Positions 33,101 to 44,840 of a DNA stretch of 62,000 nucleotides are shown in pieces. The stretch is from Phoronis australis. Its lineage: Eukaryota; Phoronida; Phoronidae. The stretch is taken from assembly GCA_002633005.1 (NCBI GenBank), contig NMRA01000082.1:1-62000 (forward strand). The letters run 5' to 3'. The notes beneath the pieces are model-generated. The model ran no database searches and was not told the DNA's origin. It saw only the letters and a program-made list of their open reading frames with translations. Both the position numbers and the translations under genes were made by a program. Each line of letters begins with the position of its first letter. Position 1 is the stretch's first letter.

Positions 33101-34345
33101 GTGATGGAACAGTTCGACCGCCAAGGGACCCTGCGTCGAATGCCTAGTATTGTAAAGATGAGCGTGACCGGTCAGCGCTCTTCGCTCTATGGTCACCGAA
33201 TGTTGGGGAGTAAACGGTTCCCGGTCTCCAGTTGCAACATTGTTGATTGTGGCCTTAGGCAGTCATGTTTGGGCGCGTCATCTACCAGCCGAGGAGACAG
33301 ATATCGAGTTTGAATGAGAAGACACGTGCTTTCATGTACTCATTGTGAAGGTCTTGGGGTTACAGTAGCTGGTGCAACTGGATGTGATGGTCCGTCGTCG
33401 GTTGCGTGCCCAATCGGAGATCAGGTCAGTCTTGTCGGCGGCTTTCATCGCGTTAGTAGCGTATGCAAATGGCTCTCTTTCTCTCAGTTTTCCTGAAACA
33501 TTTTTGCGGAAAAGCATTTTCACGGCCTGCTGCCGTGTCGTACCCTGTGATGTTGCGTTGGATCTTGGAGCAGATTGTACCGTGAAGTTTTGCTCTTGAT
33601 TGAAGGAGATGATTCGAACTCCTTCTAAGTTGCCGGAAGATCAGAGTCCAGTCTGATTTGGGCGTGGAATCCCAGTCCGCAGGAGATATGGAAGAGGATA
33701 GTGGTTTGAGAGTTCTGGATGATATGATCTTGGTTTCGGACACTGAAGAACTGACCGCGGATTCCTTGACCGTGAGTTACACGCAGCTTCGGAAACAACA
33801 TGAAATGAGTTCCAAGTTCAACACTTACATTCATTTTGTTCGTGCGTGGAGTGCACAGTTATCGGAGGATTCGTGGCGGTGCTTTTTGGAGCGACCAGTG
33901 GACAGTCCGGTGGAAGTGTCCATTCTTTGTGGAGAAGAGGCTTACCGCGATGCCCATGCACGCACGAGTATTGGGTTCCTGGAGAATCCCAATTTTAAGG
34001 TTGTCGTTTGATTTCACACGTGGAAGGTGACAGCGGAGACCAATCCGAGTGAGGTGCTTCGTTTTTAAGAGGATAGCCACGTCATAAATTTTGAAGAGGT
34101 CGGATTATATCTGAAGCGAAATTATGACGTGTCGACGCACTCGGAGTTCTTGAGTGAGCGAATGCCACGATATCCATGGACCAACCGGTACTTCTATTCC
34201 GTCGTGATCGTCGCCAGAGTGTGAAGCCGCGGAATGGCTGCGGGTTGGCTACTCATCGAAATTTCTCGTAATTACCGCGCAAAATTGGAATTCTGTTACC
34301 ATGTTCAAAGATACTCTGACATATAATATCTTTGCCATGTTTTTT
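33101..34345 (+). other. Coding-like tract of unknown type
   Basis: More GC-rich than its neighbours, with successive plus-strand ORFs (33101-33313, 33314-33496, 33658-34011). The last gives a soluble acidic protein piece (EEDSGLRVLDDMILVSDTEE; FVRAWSAQLSEDSWRCFLER). Beyond a stop and a shift it seems to continue as EEVGLYLKRNYDVSTHSEF and RMPRYPWTNRYFYSV. I do not recognise the family. It lies next to dispersed repeat B, so a decayed transposon gene is the likely explanation. Confidence 0.35.
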
Positions 34346-34625
34346 TCCGAGGCGATGTCTGAAGTACGTGAGTGGGTCTAAAATTTACCGATCACCTTAC
34401 TTTCGATAGGCAGCATACCATTCGCCAGATGATGCGGAATCCATTGCGCAGATCCCTTCGCACTGGCTGTTGATTGAAACGGACGCGCCGCATTTCCAGT
34501 GCTAACCTGATGCGTGTGACCAGACATCCCCATACTGTATACTGGTAATCGTGGGCGCTTGCGTTGCAGAATTGCGTCAGGCAACATTCTACAGGATAAT
34601 AGATAGTACCTTGTGCGAACGAAAA
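34346..34625. repeat. Dispersed repeat B (partner at 61755-62000)
   Basis: GTCTGAAGTA onward to ATAATAGATAGTAC matches 61760-61993 at roughly 80%, with a 20-bp indel. A minus-strand ORF (34378-34587, 69 codons) contains PQRKRPR- and MGMSGHTHQVSTGNAARP-type sequence that is also readable at 61.8-61.95 kb (SMGMSGHKHEVSTGNAARL), suggesting a real element ORF start. Confidence 0.7.
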
Positions 34626-34890
34626 AAAATCAGATTTCGCAGGTTTTTGTAGTTGGAAGTTTGAGCGAAAATGGAATTTCGTTTATAAGGTAATCATAAT
34701 ATTTTCAAGTTTGTTTTTAACATAGGTTATATAGTTTCACCATAGACTATAGTACGTGAACCGCCAACTCCGTATACTTTCAATGGACGAAATATGTGCT
34801 GTTTCGCACAAGCCGTTACGTCATTATTCACTATTGTCACCTGGCCAAATTATCCGGTGTTATTTCCAGTAAGTACGTCGTCTGCTAATC

Positions 34891-34986
34891 ATGGTCAGTT
34901 GTTGTGTGGCTGGGTGTGCGGCCACAAAGGCAAAATGCAAAGGCGTTAGCTTCCATAGCGTACGGAGACCCCATAATCTGCTCTAG
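34891..34986 (+). pseudogene. THAP domain N-terminal fragment
   Basis: MVSCCVAGCAATKAKCKG followed by VSFHSVRR then a stop after 31 codons. The CC-x3-GC opening and F(H).. motif are those of a THAP finger start. No downstream half, and no end repeats recognised. A third THAP lineage in the window, different from 1443 and 28455. Confidence 0.6.
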
Positions 34987-36399
34987 GAGAAAAACCTTAT
35001 GTCTTGTATAACGTTAATGAAAATAATACTTTATATATATATGCTCAGGACATTTTGATGATGGATGTTTTTTACTACCACCAATGACTTAAATGTAATT
35101 CTATCTCACATATCTATTGCCCTTTTTGATGAATATTACCTGAGATTTTTTGACGAAAATTGCCCGCTAAGTTTTTTTAAAAGATAGTGATTCACGAACT
35201 CCAGTCCTTACGAGGAACTTAAGTCATAGTCTAGTGTGCAAGTTAACCAGATTAGTCATCTTCGAGAGCACTAATCAGGCGGTTACTATCTCATCAGAAT
35301 GCGCGCATTTCTTCAGGATTTGGATCACCGATTTAGCCGATTTATAAATCCAGGACCGTAGCCAGCATTTCGTGGGGGATGGTTCGTATTTCTAGTACGG
35401 TGGGCCTTTGATATTTTGCAAATGTCGACACTATACTTTTCAGTAAGGCCTTTGACGCAGCTTAAAGCCCGTTTTTTCTTTAATACCCGATTTTGTTTTT
35501 CAGCAAAAGGTCCATACTCTCGAAAATTCGAGTAACCCTATATTTCAGGCCTGGGTCAGGTTTCAAGCTCCTCACCTCGGTTTTAACAATATATTAATAA
35601 AGCATAAAAATGGTTCCAAGTAATCAGTGCAACGGGCCCACATGCACTGCCTGTACACGTCTGGTACAACGTGCATCAGACCGCCTGCAATCATTTTTAT
35701 GCAGCTTCTGATTTAAACAAGGGCTTCGTTTTTAAGTTTGGTCCGTAAAAATAACGCCACAGACCTGGAAGTCCAGCGAAACACTTCTTTGTACCTTACA
35801 AATGCGACAATCTCTTGAGCACCTGGCAAAAGATACTAATGATAATCATCCACTTTGTTTATTTACTTCACCTACACAATATGAAATAGCCGGTAAAATG
35901 AAGCCCATTCGAGTAAGCACCATGTGGGTCCCTCTAGCAACCTCAATATGGCAGAACCCAACAAGCTCAAGTTGCGAACAAATCAGGATTGGCATAAATA
36001 TGAAAATTTACTGTATCAATAGATTGGCCAAATAAGAGTAAGATACAAAGGGTTGCTACAGTACACACGTGCACAATACTTGGTCTATCATTTTCCCGCC
36101 GTAACTGCATGAACCAATCGGATCACCAACAGCGCAGTTTTCGAAAACAAGCTTGATTCTGAGGGAGTCCTGTCGTGGCTCTAATCATTTTCAAAATTTT
36201 ATTGTGTTACATTTAATTGATGTACTTTTCAACTCAATGAGGCCACTTGATATAAATGCATTCAACTAGATTAATGCATTGTAAAGACCAAAAATTATGC
36301 TCTATCAACATTAGACAAAATCAGTACACCCCTTTCTTAAAAATAGGTTAAATTAACAAAGGACACAATTTTCCATCACTTGGAACGTCGATTTTCGAC
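34987..36399. other. No recognised gene
   Basis: AT-rich with no domain-bearing ORF. Confidence 0.45.
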
Positions 36400-36714
36400 A
36401 TGGATGTTGGGGAAGAATATCAGTCTGGCGACAGCAACACGGAATCGTACAAAGGCGATGACTTTCTAAATTTGATTTGTTTTGTTGTATGTCTTTCTTC
36501 CCTGCGGTTCAGGATTTCTTGTTGATCCAGGAACAAGATTTCAACGAGGAAGGGTTTGTGATAACCGTAACATATGCATGTATTTAAGGTGTTACAACTG
36601 TCACCAATATTATCATCTTCTCTGTTTTCATCCAACCCTCCCTGATGAAAACTTAAATGAAGAGGACCTTCAGCACTTGAGTGAGCACGTTATACTCTGT
36701 GATTTCTGTTGAAT
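36400..36714 (+). pseudogene. PHD-finger-like ORF, frameshifted
   Basis: An ATG at 36400 gives an acidic start (MDVGEEYQSGDSNTESYKGD). After a frame change near 36480-36510 the reading FLVDPGTRFQRGRVC ... YLRCYNCHQYYHLLCFHP ... HVILCDFC runs to TGA at 36712-36714. C-x2-C-x2-YYH-x2-C ending in C-x2-C fits the second half of a PHD zinc finger, a histone-tail reader module also used by some transposon proteins. The candidate intron between the frames would be only 26 bp, so a frameshift is more likely. Two histone-type stem-loops follow within 70 bases. Confidence 0.45.
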
Positions 36715-36722
36715 TATTCAAC

Positions 36723-36738
36723 GGTTCTTTTAAGAACC
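36723..36738 (+). promoter_or_regulatory. Histone-type 3' stem-loop, copy 1
   Basis: GGTTCTTTTAAGAACC: a perfect 6-bp stem with TTTA loop, the 16-nt size and geometry of the replication-dependent histone mRNA 3' element. It is preceded by AAC as in many histone 3' ends. No histone gene is seen upstream. Confidence 0.5.
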
Positions 36739-36779
36739 ATTTCACGCTAAACCTAAGGCTCATGCACAGTACAACCAAC

Positions 36780-36795
36780 GGCCCTTTTGAGGGCC
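36780..36795 (+). promoter_or_regulatory. Histone-type 3' stem-loop, copy 2
   Basis: GGCCCTTTTGAGGGCC: a perfect 6-bp stem with TTTG loop, flanked by CCAAC and AC as in metazoan histone mRNA ends (the canonical loop is TTTC or similar). It is 41 bases after copy 1 and in the same orientation. Confidence 0.55.
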
Positions 36796-36799
36796 ACTT

Positions 36800-39417
36800 A
36801 ACACTTCCCAGAAGAACTGCTCACTTTAGAATGTTGAATTATAAACAACCAAAAGTTAAACCAGTGAAATCGTTCCAGAGGCGTTTTCTTTTTTTAATCC
36901 GAACAAAATCAATAATTTTCTAGAACAAAATCGTTATATAAGTGTCTTTTGCATTCACATGTACTCCTTAGAATTTGTGCACAACTATGCTTTCGTAGTT
37001 TTCCCAGTTCATGAATCACAAACTGTCCGATATGCTACTATTGATTGTGCAAGCAGACTACATAATCAGTCCGCACCGAAGTTTGAATTTTGTAATTAGT
37101 TACCAGTAGCATTACCAAAAGTACTCACGATACCAACAGTTCTACTATTGGAAGACTTTGAACAGCGTTTCAGTGCCAATTTTTTTTTTCGTTGTACTGG
37201 ACATTAAAGTAGATCCAAGGATTTCCCGTCAAAATACATTAACCGGAAACTGCATCAGATAACTTAGGAGAGTGGCGCTACCTCTTGGATAGCACGGAAG
37301 AAAATGTCGGAGTTGCGAATATGTTGTCTATAATCTACGGTTTCACTAGTTATGTGTTGCTTTGTTATGTGATACAATAACGTAAGGTAAGCGGGTATGT
37401 TTCATCATTGTTTTGCTTTTGCGGTTGTACACTTAATTCCGGATAATGCACTGCAATATTCTTTTCGTGGGGTTTTGATAATATTACTTCCGGGCGATGA
37501 TTGCATCTTTTTGGGGGGTCTTTTAGTCGAATTGGAACTCAAACTCAAGACGCTCTACCCGACAACTCTTCAACAGATAAGGTGGGGAGCAATGTTGTGA
37601 AGCTTTGGAGCTACATGTATCTCCCGTTTAACAAAGGCAGCGAAGTCCATTCAGAATGCGATTTGGCGTCTCAAAAGACCGTCTACTTCCTTCTTTCTTG
37701 TGTCTTAGTGAACGCAAGTCGTGTTTGTTTTATTAGCATCTTTGGTGAGTTTTTGTCAGTCACAACCTTAGATTTTCTAGTTAATGTTACTAAAAGCTAA
37801 GTCCATTATTCAGCCAAATTAATCAGGGACTTAGCCCTTAAGTTAGCTGCGTTGTATGAAAGCATCCCTACTTATTTTCAATATTATGGAGAACCCTACG
37901 AAGACTTCACTCTCAATTTGATTCAAAGTCAAAAACTGACTTATCTGTGACACTTAAACAACGTAGGAAAGGACAATCAGTATTTTCTCAAGCACACAAA
38001 TGCACTAAATTTAGGGAACTCAATTGAGTCCCTATGCGGGACTGCTCCATGCAACCGGTCACTGGATACCAAGGCGAAGAACAAGACCACCAGAATAAAA
38101 ACAAAGTAAAATTTGTACTAACCGATCTAAATCCGTTAAAGAATGAAGCTTCAAATACTTCTATGTACATGTAGCTGATCGCATTAAATTCCTCTTGACC
38201 GTAAGTTTGGAGAAAAATCACAAAAGAAACACGGAGTATAAAACAAGGTTAAATTCACATGCCTGTCGTTGTATCGTGCACGTTTGCATTGGTGAATTGT
38301 GGACAGTAGCTTACACCTTGCCTAGCCATTGGAAACCTTTACTAGTTTAGACACTTTTTGTCTTACCGGTACTTTTTAGATTCTTCATCAAATTGGCGCC
38401 CTTTACAACGTTGTTTGGCCCTCCTTCTGAATGAACGTTTAGTTTTAAAAAATATGTAACTTGCAATACCTTCACGGTTGCTTGAAGCACTTCGCGATAT
38501 TATGCTATTGAACGACGCGCTCGCGGAAAGCGATTTTTTGGCGTGCGCTCTTCAAGCTGTATTGCCAACAAAACCAAGATGGAGGACAAGTATAGTGTTT
38601 TGCTTTAGTATAAACTTTTCTATTGGGATTTTAGAAATTTTACTTTTAGATATTTAAGTTGTTGAATTATTTTCCTCGTGTTTTACACCTCTGTATTACA
38701 TGCACGTCCCATACTACGAAGTAAATTACTTTTCGTCGGCTTTGGTCGTGTGAGTTAGCAGTTATTAGTAACTCTTGATCGACAGCCTAAGTATTTGTTA
38801 CAATGATATTTTGATGAAATTTCCCAGAGCTTTTGCTTATGTTGTTACACGTTGCATTGAAACAAGAATATTCTCGAACATTGTGGCATAAATTAATGCG
38901 AATTATTGGTGCTTGTTTGATTAGTAGTTTAGTGTTTAATGACACTATTTTAGTTAAAAACTTCATGAAACGGGTCTTTAATAAAATACTTTTATTCTTT
39001 CGAATTGGCATCGAATATTTTCAAAATGAACTGATGGAAAGAAAATACAAGTCTTTACATTTTTTCACTTGCGTTGGCAAGTAATTATTGTCGCCTATCA
39101 GCCCACCAGCAGTTGACTATTCAGAGGAGCCGAGATCCATAGACAAAAGTTCATAAATAACCTGGAAGTTGGTGTGTTCAAATAGCCCCATAACATTCAC
39201 ATAACTGACAGTGTAAGCCGGTAAACTGCAATTGTAAGGTGCCGTTTTTGCCATCGATCATTTGTTACTTCAACAGAAATTTGCATTTTTCTCTTGCGTC
39301 AGCTCCGTAGAGTGTTAGTACATCAGCTTGTTTACTCTTTGTTGTTCTTTAGGTAGGACAGTGTGAACGTGTCATATACACATGCCTAACTTGAAAGCGT
39401 ACAGTTGTGTACTTAAA
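36800..39417. other. No recognised gene
   Basis: No conserved protein pattern. A GC-rich patch at 38500-38585 precedes a good start context (ACCAAGATGGAGG, 38577-38582), but the ORF stops after nine codons. It could be a first exon with a donor after GGACAA; not supported further. Confidence 0.4.
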
Positions 39418-40941
39418 GTACAGTTTCAGGAAGTACAGTTGCAAAGTGTAAGCTCTAATATGACACTACCAGTCAGCAGATATACATGAGTGTCTCAAGT
39501 AATGACCTTCAATTCAGAAGACATAACTGGTCAATAATTTTTTATATAGTAAATTTGTATTAAATGTTACAGATCTCCTGCATTGAGACTACTAGTTGGT
39601 GGTTTGTATACTATAAAATTTCGGTCCTATTTAGGACTAATAGTTTCGATTCAATTCTGTCTATGTTGTAGTCTGCTGTAAAGTAGTTTTTACATAATAA
39701 ACGGTCCAGTCCTGGAAGATGAAGCTTGCAATGCAAGGTAATTTGTATTTGTATAGCTGCGCCAAACTTGCATTTTGGAAACTGGTATGGCCTCAGCTCA
39801 GTATTCAACAGGGGTTTAACACTGAATTGCAAGTGACCATTAGCGGAGAAGGTTAAAATGAGATAAAATTTAGGACTCTGCTATAGAAATGCCAACGAAC
39901 TGAAAATAAAACTGTGCTGTAAGTAGCAAGCTGCTAACTTGATAACTACTTGTAGTATTCACTAAACAGTTGTCTAAAAATTAAACCACTACAAAGCTTT
40001 TAACACTCACTACATACATCAGTGGGAAACATTTTACAAAATTGTCTAGTACTTTTTTGAAGGTCTGTTCTTTTTCCATTTTTAAGGTGGTTCATATTAA
40101 TTTTAGCAGGCCCTCGCAGACTCCTATAGGAACTTTAGTTTGCAGTCTTCAGTTTGGTTTAAATAGATGTGCAGTCATATAATTCAAATCACTTTTTTAA
40201 GAGAATAGAANGTACAGTTTCAGGAAGTACAGTTGCAAAGTGTAAGCTCTAATATGACACTACCAGTCAGCAGATATACATGAGTGTCCCAAGTAATGAC
40301 CTTCAATTCAGAAGACATAACTGGTCAATAATTTTTTATATAGTAAATTTGTATTAAATGTTACAGATCTCCTGCATTGAGACTACTAGTTGGTGGTTTC
40401 TATACTATAAAATTTCGGTCCTATTTAGGACTAATAGTTTCGATTCAATTCTGTCTATGTTGTAGTCTGCTGTAAAGTAGTTTTTACATAATAAACGGTC
40501 CAGTCCTGGAAGATGAAGCTTGCAATGCAAGGTAATTTGTATTTGTATAGCTGCACCAAACTTGCATATTGGAAACTGGTATGGCCTCAGCTCAGTATTC
40601 AACAGGGGTTTAACACTGAATTGCAAGTGACCATTAGCGGAGAAGGTTAAAATGAGATAAAATTTAGGACTCTGCTATAGAAATGCCAACGAACTGAAAA
40701 TAAAACTGTGCTGTAAGCAGCAAGCTGCTAACTTCATAACTACTTGTAGTATTCACTAAACAGTTGTCTAAAAATTAAACCACTACAAAGCTCACTACAT
40801 ACATCAGTGGGAAACATTTTACAAAATTGTCTAGTACATTTTTGAAGGTCTGTTCTTTTTCCATTTTTAAGGTGGTTCATATTAATTTTAGCAGGGCCTC
40901 GCAGACTCCAATAGGATTCAAATCACTTTTTTAAGAAAATC
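39418..40941. repeat. About 0.75-kb direct duplication around a single N (40211)
   Basis: 39418-40210 and 40212 to about 40941 are near-identical, with an approximately 62-bp deletion and an approximately 12-bp deletion in the right copy. The left copy stops at the N and the right copy starts immediately after it. A 73-codon minus-strand ORF present in both copies (39611-39832, 40405-40626) has no recognisable domain. Confidence 0.9.
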
Positions 40942-42734
40942 GAATATTTTTCTAAGAACTCAAAAAAGATTTGATGAGTTCCAAACGCGCACCCAGCTTA
41001 AAATATAGGGGGGCTCGAATTAATCCAAATGCGGATCTTTTACTGGAAAAAATCAACGAGGACTAAAAAACAGGGCCACTAGTTTCAGGCCTGCCAATTG
41101 TGTTTCCGCGCTGAATTCCTGTGAACTTTGTGAAATTTTGTCTCGTTCTCTAGGACTGAGGCGGACCTTTTTCCCCAATTCGCCAAATTGGGGGGCTCTT
41201 TCGCGCTCCCCTAGCCCCCCCCCCCACCCCTGGGTGCGCCCATGAGTTCATAGTCTGAAATAATGAAAATAATTCTATAATTCTTTGATTGTCCAATATA
41301 GAATGTCAGCCCGATCAACCAGTTGTTGTTTATAATTCATTTACAAGAGACAAGTGTTACTACTCAATTCCTTATCAAATCTGCAATAATGCAAAAACAG
41401 CATAAAAATATATTTTACAAATGCTTTCAGGATTTCCAAGTGTTTTGCCTAGAAGAAGGTGTACCAGCCTTTGACAAACTGCAACGAAATGTGATGACAC
41501 TGAAGCCAGAGACTGATCAGAATGCGTCAAACGACAAGCTTTTGTCCCAATTCCCGTGACGTCACAGTTAAGTCTCGCATAATCTCGCGTTATTGTTATC
41601 AACTCGCAAAAGGACTATTACAAAACATGAAACCCAGGGAACCGGTAGGGCAGTTAAATTTTGACATCGACAATAGTAGGGGGCTACGACTAAAAATATG
41701 GGTACACATCACATGTGTAACCACAAAAACTAAAGAGTTACTTTTTCAGGCAAGCGACGTGTTGCGCGCTTCGGATGTTTTTGTCCGTTTTAGGTGACAA
41801 GAGGCGCTTTTTTTTCCTTGACAATTTCGTTGAGGTATGTTTCAGAAAATCGTATTGTAGGTCATTTTTTCTGTGCTTGTTAATGTAGGTACACAGCAAC
41901 TGAAAAAATGCATAAATCACGTCATTGTAAATCTCCATATCGCTTCGTTATGGCCACTCCGACTTCGATGGATTTTGGCTCCTTCAAACACTTCATCATG
42001 GTCTATTTTTGAAGTTCGTTAACGAAAACGCGTACCAGGATTTTAAGGTTGGTGCCCTTCCCCTCGAGTTAAATATAGCAAATTTGACATGTAGATGATG
42101 GTGATATTTATGCGTTCCATGACGAGAATTCCGTCAATTCAAGTTTTGCCTAATTCAGAAGATTTTCATTCATTTTCATACCTAGGTCGCTGGCAAAATA
42201 TGATACCATCAAAATTTTAGTCTAAATGTTTCCAAACTGGGTTTTTGGCCATAATAGTAATAGGAATCTGATTATGAGCGGGCAAGAGAAAACGATTATG
42301 TTTGCAACGTTTCGTTTATTCAAAGTTATGGAGCCTAAACGTCAGAAAATATTTGTTTTCTATTTCTCGCTTGTAATGATTTTCAAGGGTCTCCGTTATT
42401 CAGTTTCGGCTAGGTCGTCGCTTTCTCGAAAACCTACCGATTGGATGATCAACTACGCACTTATTTGTTCTCCGTTTTAACGTTGATGATCGTGAATACA
42501 CCTCTGAAAATTGCGCATCGTCGTTGCGCAAACTACATGTACATTGAGATTTAAGTCTCCCGAAATAAGTTGACGATCGGATAGTGTTTAAAAGTCTAGT
42601 TCTCAATTTCTTCAGTTAGCGCGCCAATGAAATAAATGAAAGTAGTTCTGCTTGTAGCCTCAGCTGTTGGTAGCATTATCTCGATTTATGACCCACAACG
42701 CGTGACTGGACAAAGAATTTTCAAATTAGTGTAG
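40942..42734. other. No recognised gene
   Basis: Includes a poly-C run (about 41214-41227) within a degenerate repeat-like GC-rich patch, and a perfect CRE-type palindrome TGACGTCA at 41557-41564 with no assigned gene. Confidence 0.4.
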
Positions 42735-42795
42735 ATAAGCCGGTAGAGCTTGAGACCCCTGAGGTCCCAGTCGAGTCCTCACGACAATTCCACGA
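42735..42795 (+). repeat. SINE-like tRNA-derived fragment
   Basis: AAGCCGGTAGAGCTTGAGAC with CAGTCGAGTCCTCAC gives A- and B-box-like blocks at tRNA spacing. Weak pairing, so not a tRNA gene. Confidence 0.4.
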
Positions 42796-43541
42796 CATGT
42801 TTTTCCATAAACTGTGTAATATGAACACAATGAGAAAAGGTAACGAAAAACCTTGGGTCATTTATTTTTTTTTTAAATTTTGATTTTCCAAAAGCTTAAT
42901 TTTTCCTAGTACTTTCCAAACAAATGATGTCACTGTTGTCAAAAACGTCCTATAGTCTCATCCAAACCACCAATAAAGAATTACAAGCATGAAGTCCATT
43001 GTTTTTGTATTTTGTTATTGAGATTTCTCAAAAAGCAAAATATTCAGTCAAAATTTCCCACCATCATCTAAAAACTCTGGCAACGATATGAAAGTTCATT
43101 CATCATTAGATTTGGAACAGCCCAAAATCTATCAACGAGTCGATCATGAAGTTAGAAAATCACGGTCTAAGTTTTGTAGTAGTGATTACCTGCTATTTTT
43201 GTTAAACTTTCACTGACAGTGTGAGCATGCAATACACAAGATTTACTATGCGCAATAAAAAGGTACCAGAGCCCACGCAAAATTACGTCATATGGAGGTC
43301 ACAAAGTATTGTTTAATTTCCTAGATCCATGTGACGGACGGAAGCATGTCGCATAGCTATCACCTAGAGGACCCTTCCATAGTTTTCCTTTGTTGCGCTT
43401 TTGTTGGATATACATGTAACAATACAGGTCGCTTGGATATCGTACCTTGGACCCATACCGGCCCGTTAGCGATAAATCACACCCGTCTTTGGCCATAGTA
43501 GGATCAAAAAACCGACAAGCACCTTAATGTAACCTTATTGC
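42796..43541. other. No recognised gene
   Basis: No ORF with a family pattern. Confidence 0.4.
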
Positions 43542-43925
43542 CTTTTTGTACATAACCTGATGATGTGTAATGAACAGACGAAACCTCAAATCAATATGCA
43601 CTTTTTTATTTTTGTGGCAATTGTCATGTTATTCATGCAACCAGCAGCATGGTTTTTTAATATTCAGCAATTTCTTCATAGTCATTGGCCATTCAGGACC
43701 AGCATGCTGGTTCTCTGAATAACATGCAGAGCTCAGTGACTCTACAGTTATTGTGATGAACTTTACCTTTCCCTGTAGTTCTTGCTACACTCATTTCATT
43801 TGGATGTAACCTGAATGGTATGTCGACAATTAATATCTTTTTGTATATAACCTGATGATGTCTAGTTAACAGACGAAACGTCGAATGAGCATGAAATTTT
43901 TATTTGTGCGGCGATTGTCCGTTTT
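43542..43925 (+). repeat. Two tandem-spaced copies of a hammerhead-like repeat motif
   Basis: CTTTTTGTAYATAACCTGATGATG ... AACAGACGAAAC recurs at about 43542-43630 and 43837-43925 (period about 295 bases). The right copy keeps CTGATGA, a small stem (GTCT/AGAC) and GAAACGTC, the conserved parts of a hammerhead ribozyme with a minimal stem III. The left copy has GAAACCTC. Stem I pairing is poor in both. Such motifs are known from Penelope-like and other retroelements. Confidence 0.4.
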
Positions 43926-44599
43926 TGATCTTACTCATAAATGTTTGCCAATGTCTTTATTATACGAAAGAAAAACATAGTGAACAATGGATATGCCTAT
44001 CTGTCGAAATCTATGCGACGAGCTTGCGACCTAGTTTCCCGTCACAGTGCAAGTTGTTCTAGGAAATAAGTACTGTATAACTTATGTGCAGCTATACCGT
44101 AGTGAGTTACTCAAATCTTCAGTGCATCCCTGAGCAAAAACGCAAATTGAATTTGTTCGTTCTGATGAATTGCTTTGTGTAATGCTGTGACAACAGGTCA
44201 ATTTTTTGTTTAAGCTTAATGCGTTATCCTGGGTTTCTTACAGTCAGTTACCATTCAAGTGTGTTTAGCAGAGGAAAGAAAATTTTCAGAGAAGGTATCA
44301 AAGTGAAAACTCCAAATTTTTATCAATTTCAGTTTTTTACCAAAAAAAAGTCAACGACTAATCAAAGATCAGAACAACATAAAATTCTGAAATACTAATA
44401 AATCCGGTTATCAATAATAAAGTGTCATTGAGAAACCTCTTCAAAAAATAATCGCAGGCGGTCTGATACGCGTTTTACCAGGCGTGCGCAGGCTGGGCAT
44501 GTGGGTTCATTGCATTGAACACCTGGAAACATGTGTATGCTTTATTAATATATAGCTAAAACCGAGTTGAGGAGCTGGCAACCTGACTCAAGGCTCTAG
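43926..44599. other. No recognised gene; upstream of the GPCR
   Basis: No promoter element stands out. AT-rich with scattered short repeats. Confidence 0.4.
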
Positions 44600-44682
44600 C
44601 AGTGTGGCCCAGTGGGATTCGAACCCACGACCTCGATTAAAGAAGGCGGGCACCATCACGCTAGGCCTACTGCCTCCTCTGA
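44600..44682 (-). repeat. SINE-like tRNA-derived head
   Basis: The minus strand has GTAGGCCTAGCGTGATGG (A-box-like) and GTGGGTTCGAATCCCAC (perfect B box with T-stem). The acceptor ends do not pair, so it is read as a tRNA-derived repeat about 160 bases upstream of the GPCR start. Confidence 0.55.
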
Positions 44683-44840
44683 GGAACCTCTTAAAGACAC
44701 CATTACATTGGTTATCAAACGGTGCTTTGTATACCTTTAACAGTAGCTAGCTGTTCTATTTGTAGAGACCTGACTTATCGGGTTATCCATACGAGCAACC
44801 CGATAGTAGACGAAGTTGGCAAAAGATAATCACTACAAAG

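Noticed and set aside
36400-36800. A histone gene next to the stem-loops
   Set aside because: No histone-fold reading (H1, H2A, H2B, H3 or H4) appears on either strand within several kb.
41557-41564. TGACGTCA as a CREB promoter element
   Set aside because: A perfect 8-mer is expected by chance about once per 65 kb, and no gene start is adjacent.
29668-44682. tRNA genes at 29.7, 30.3, 42.7 and 44.6 kb
   Set aside because: A and B boxes are present but acceptor and other stems do not pair; tRNA-derived SINE heads fit better.
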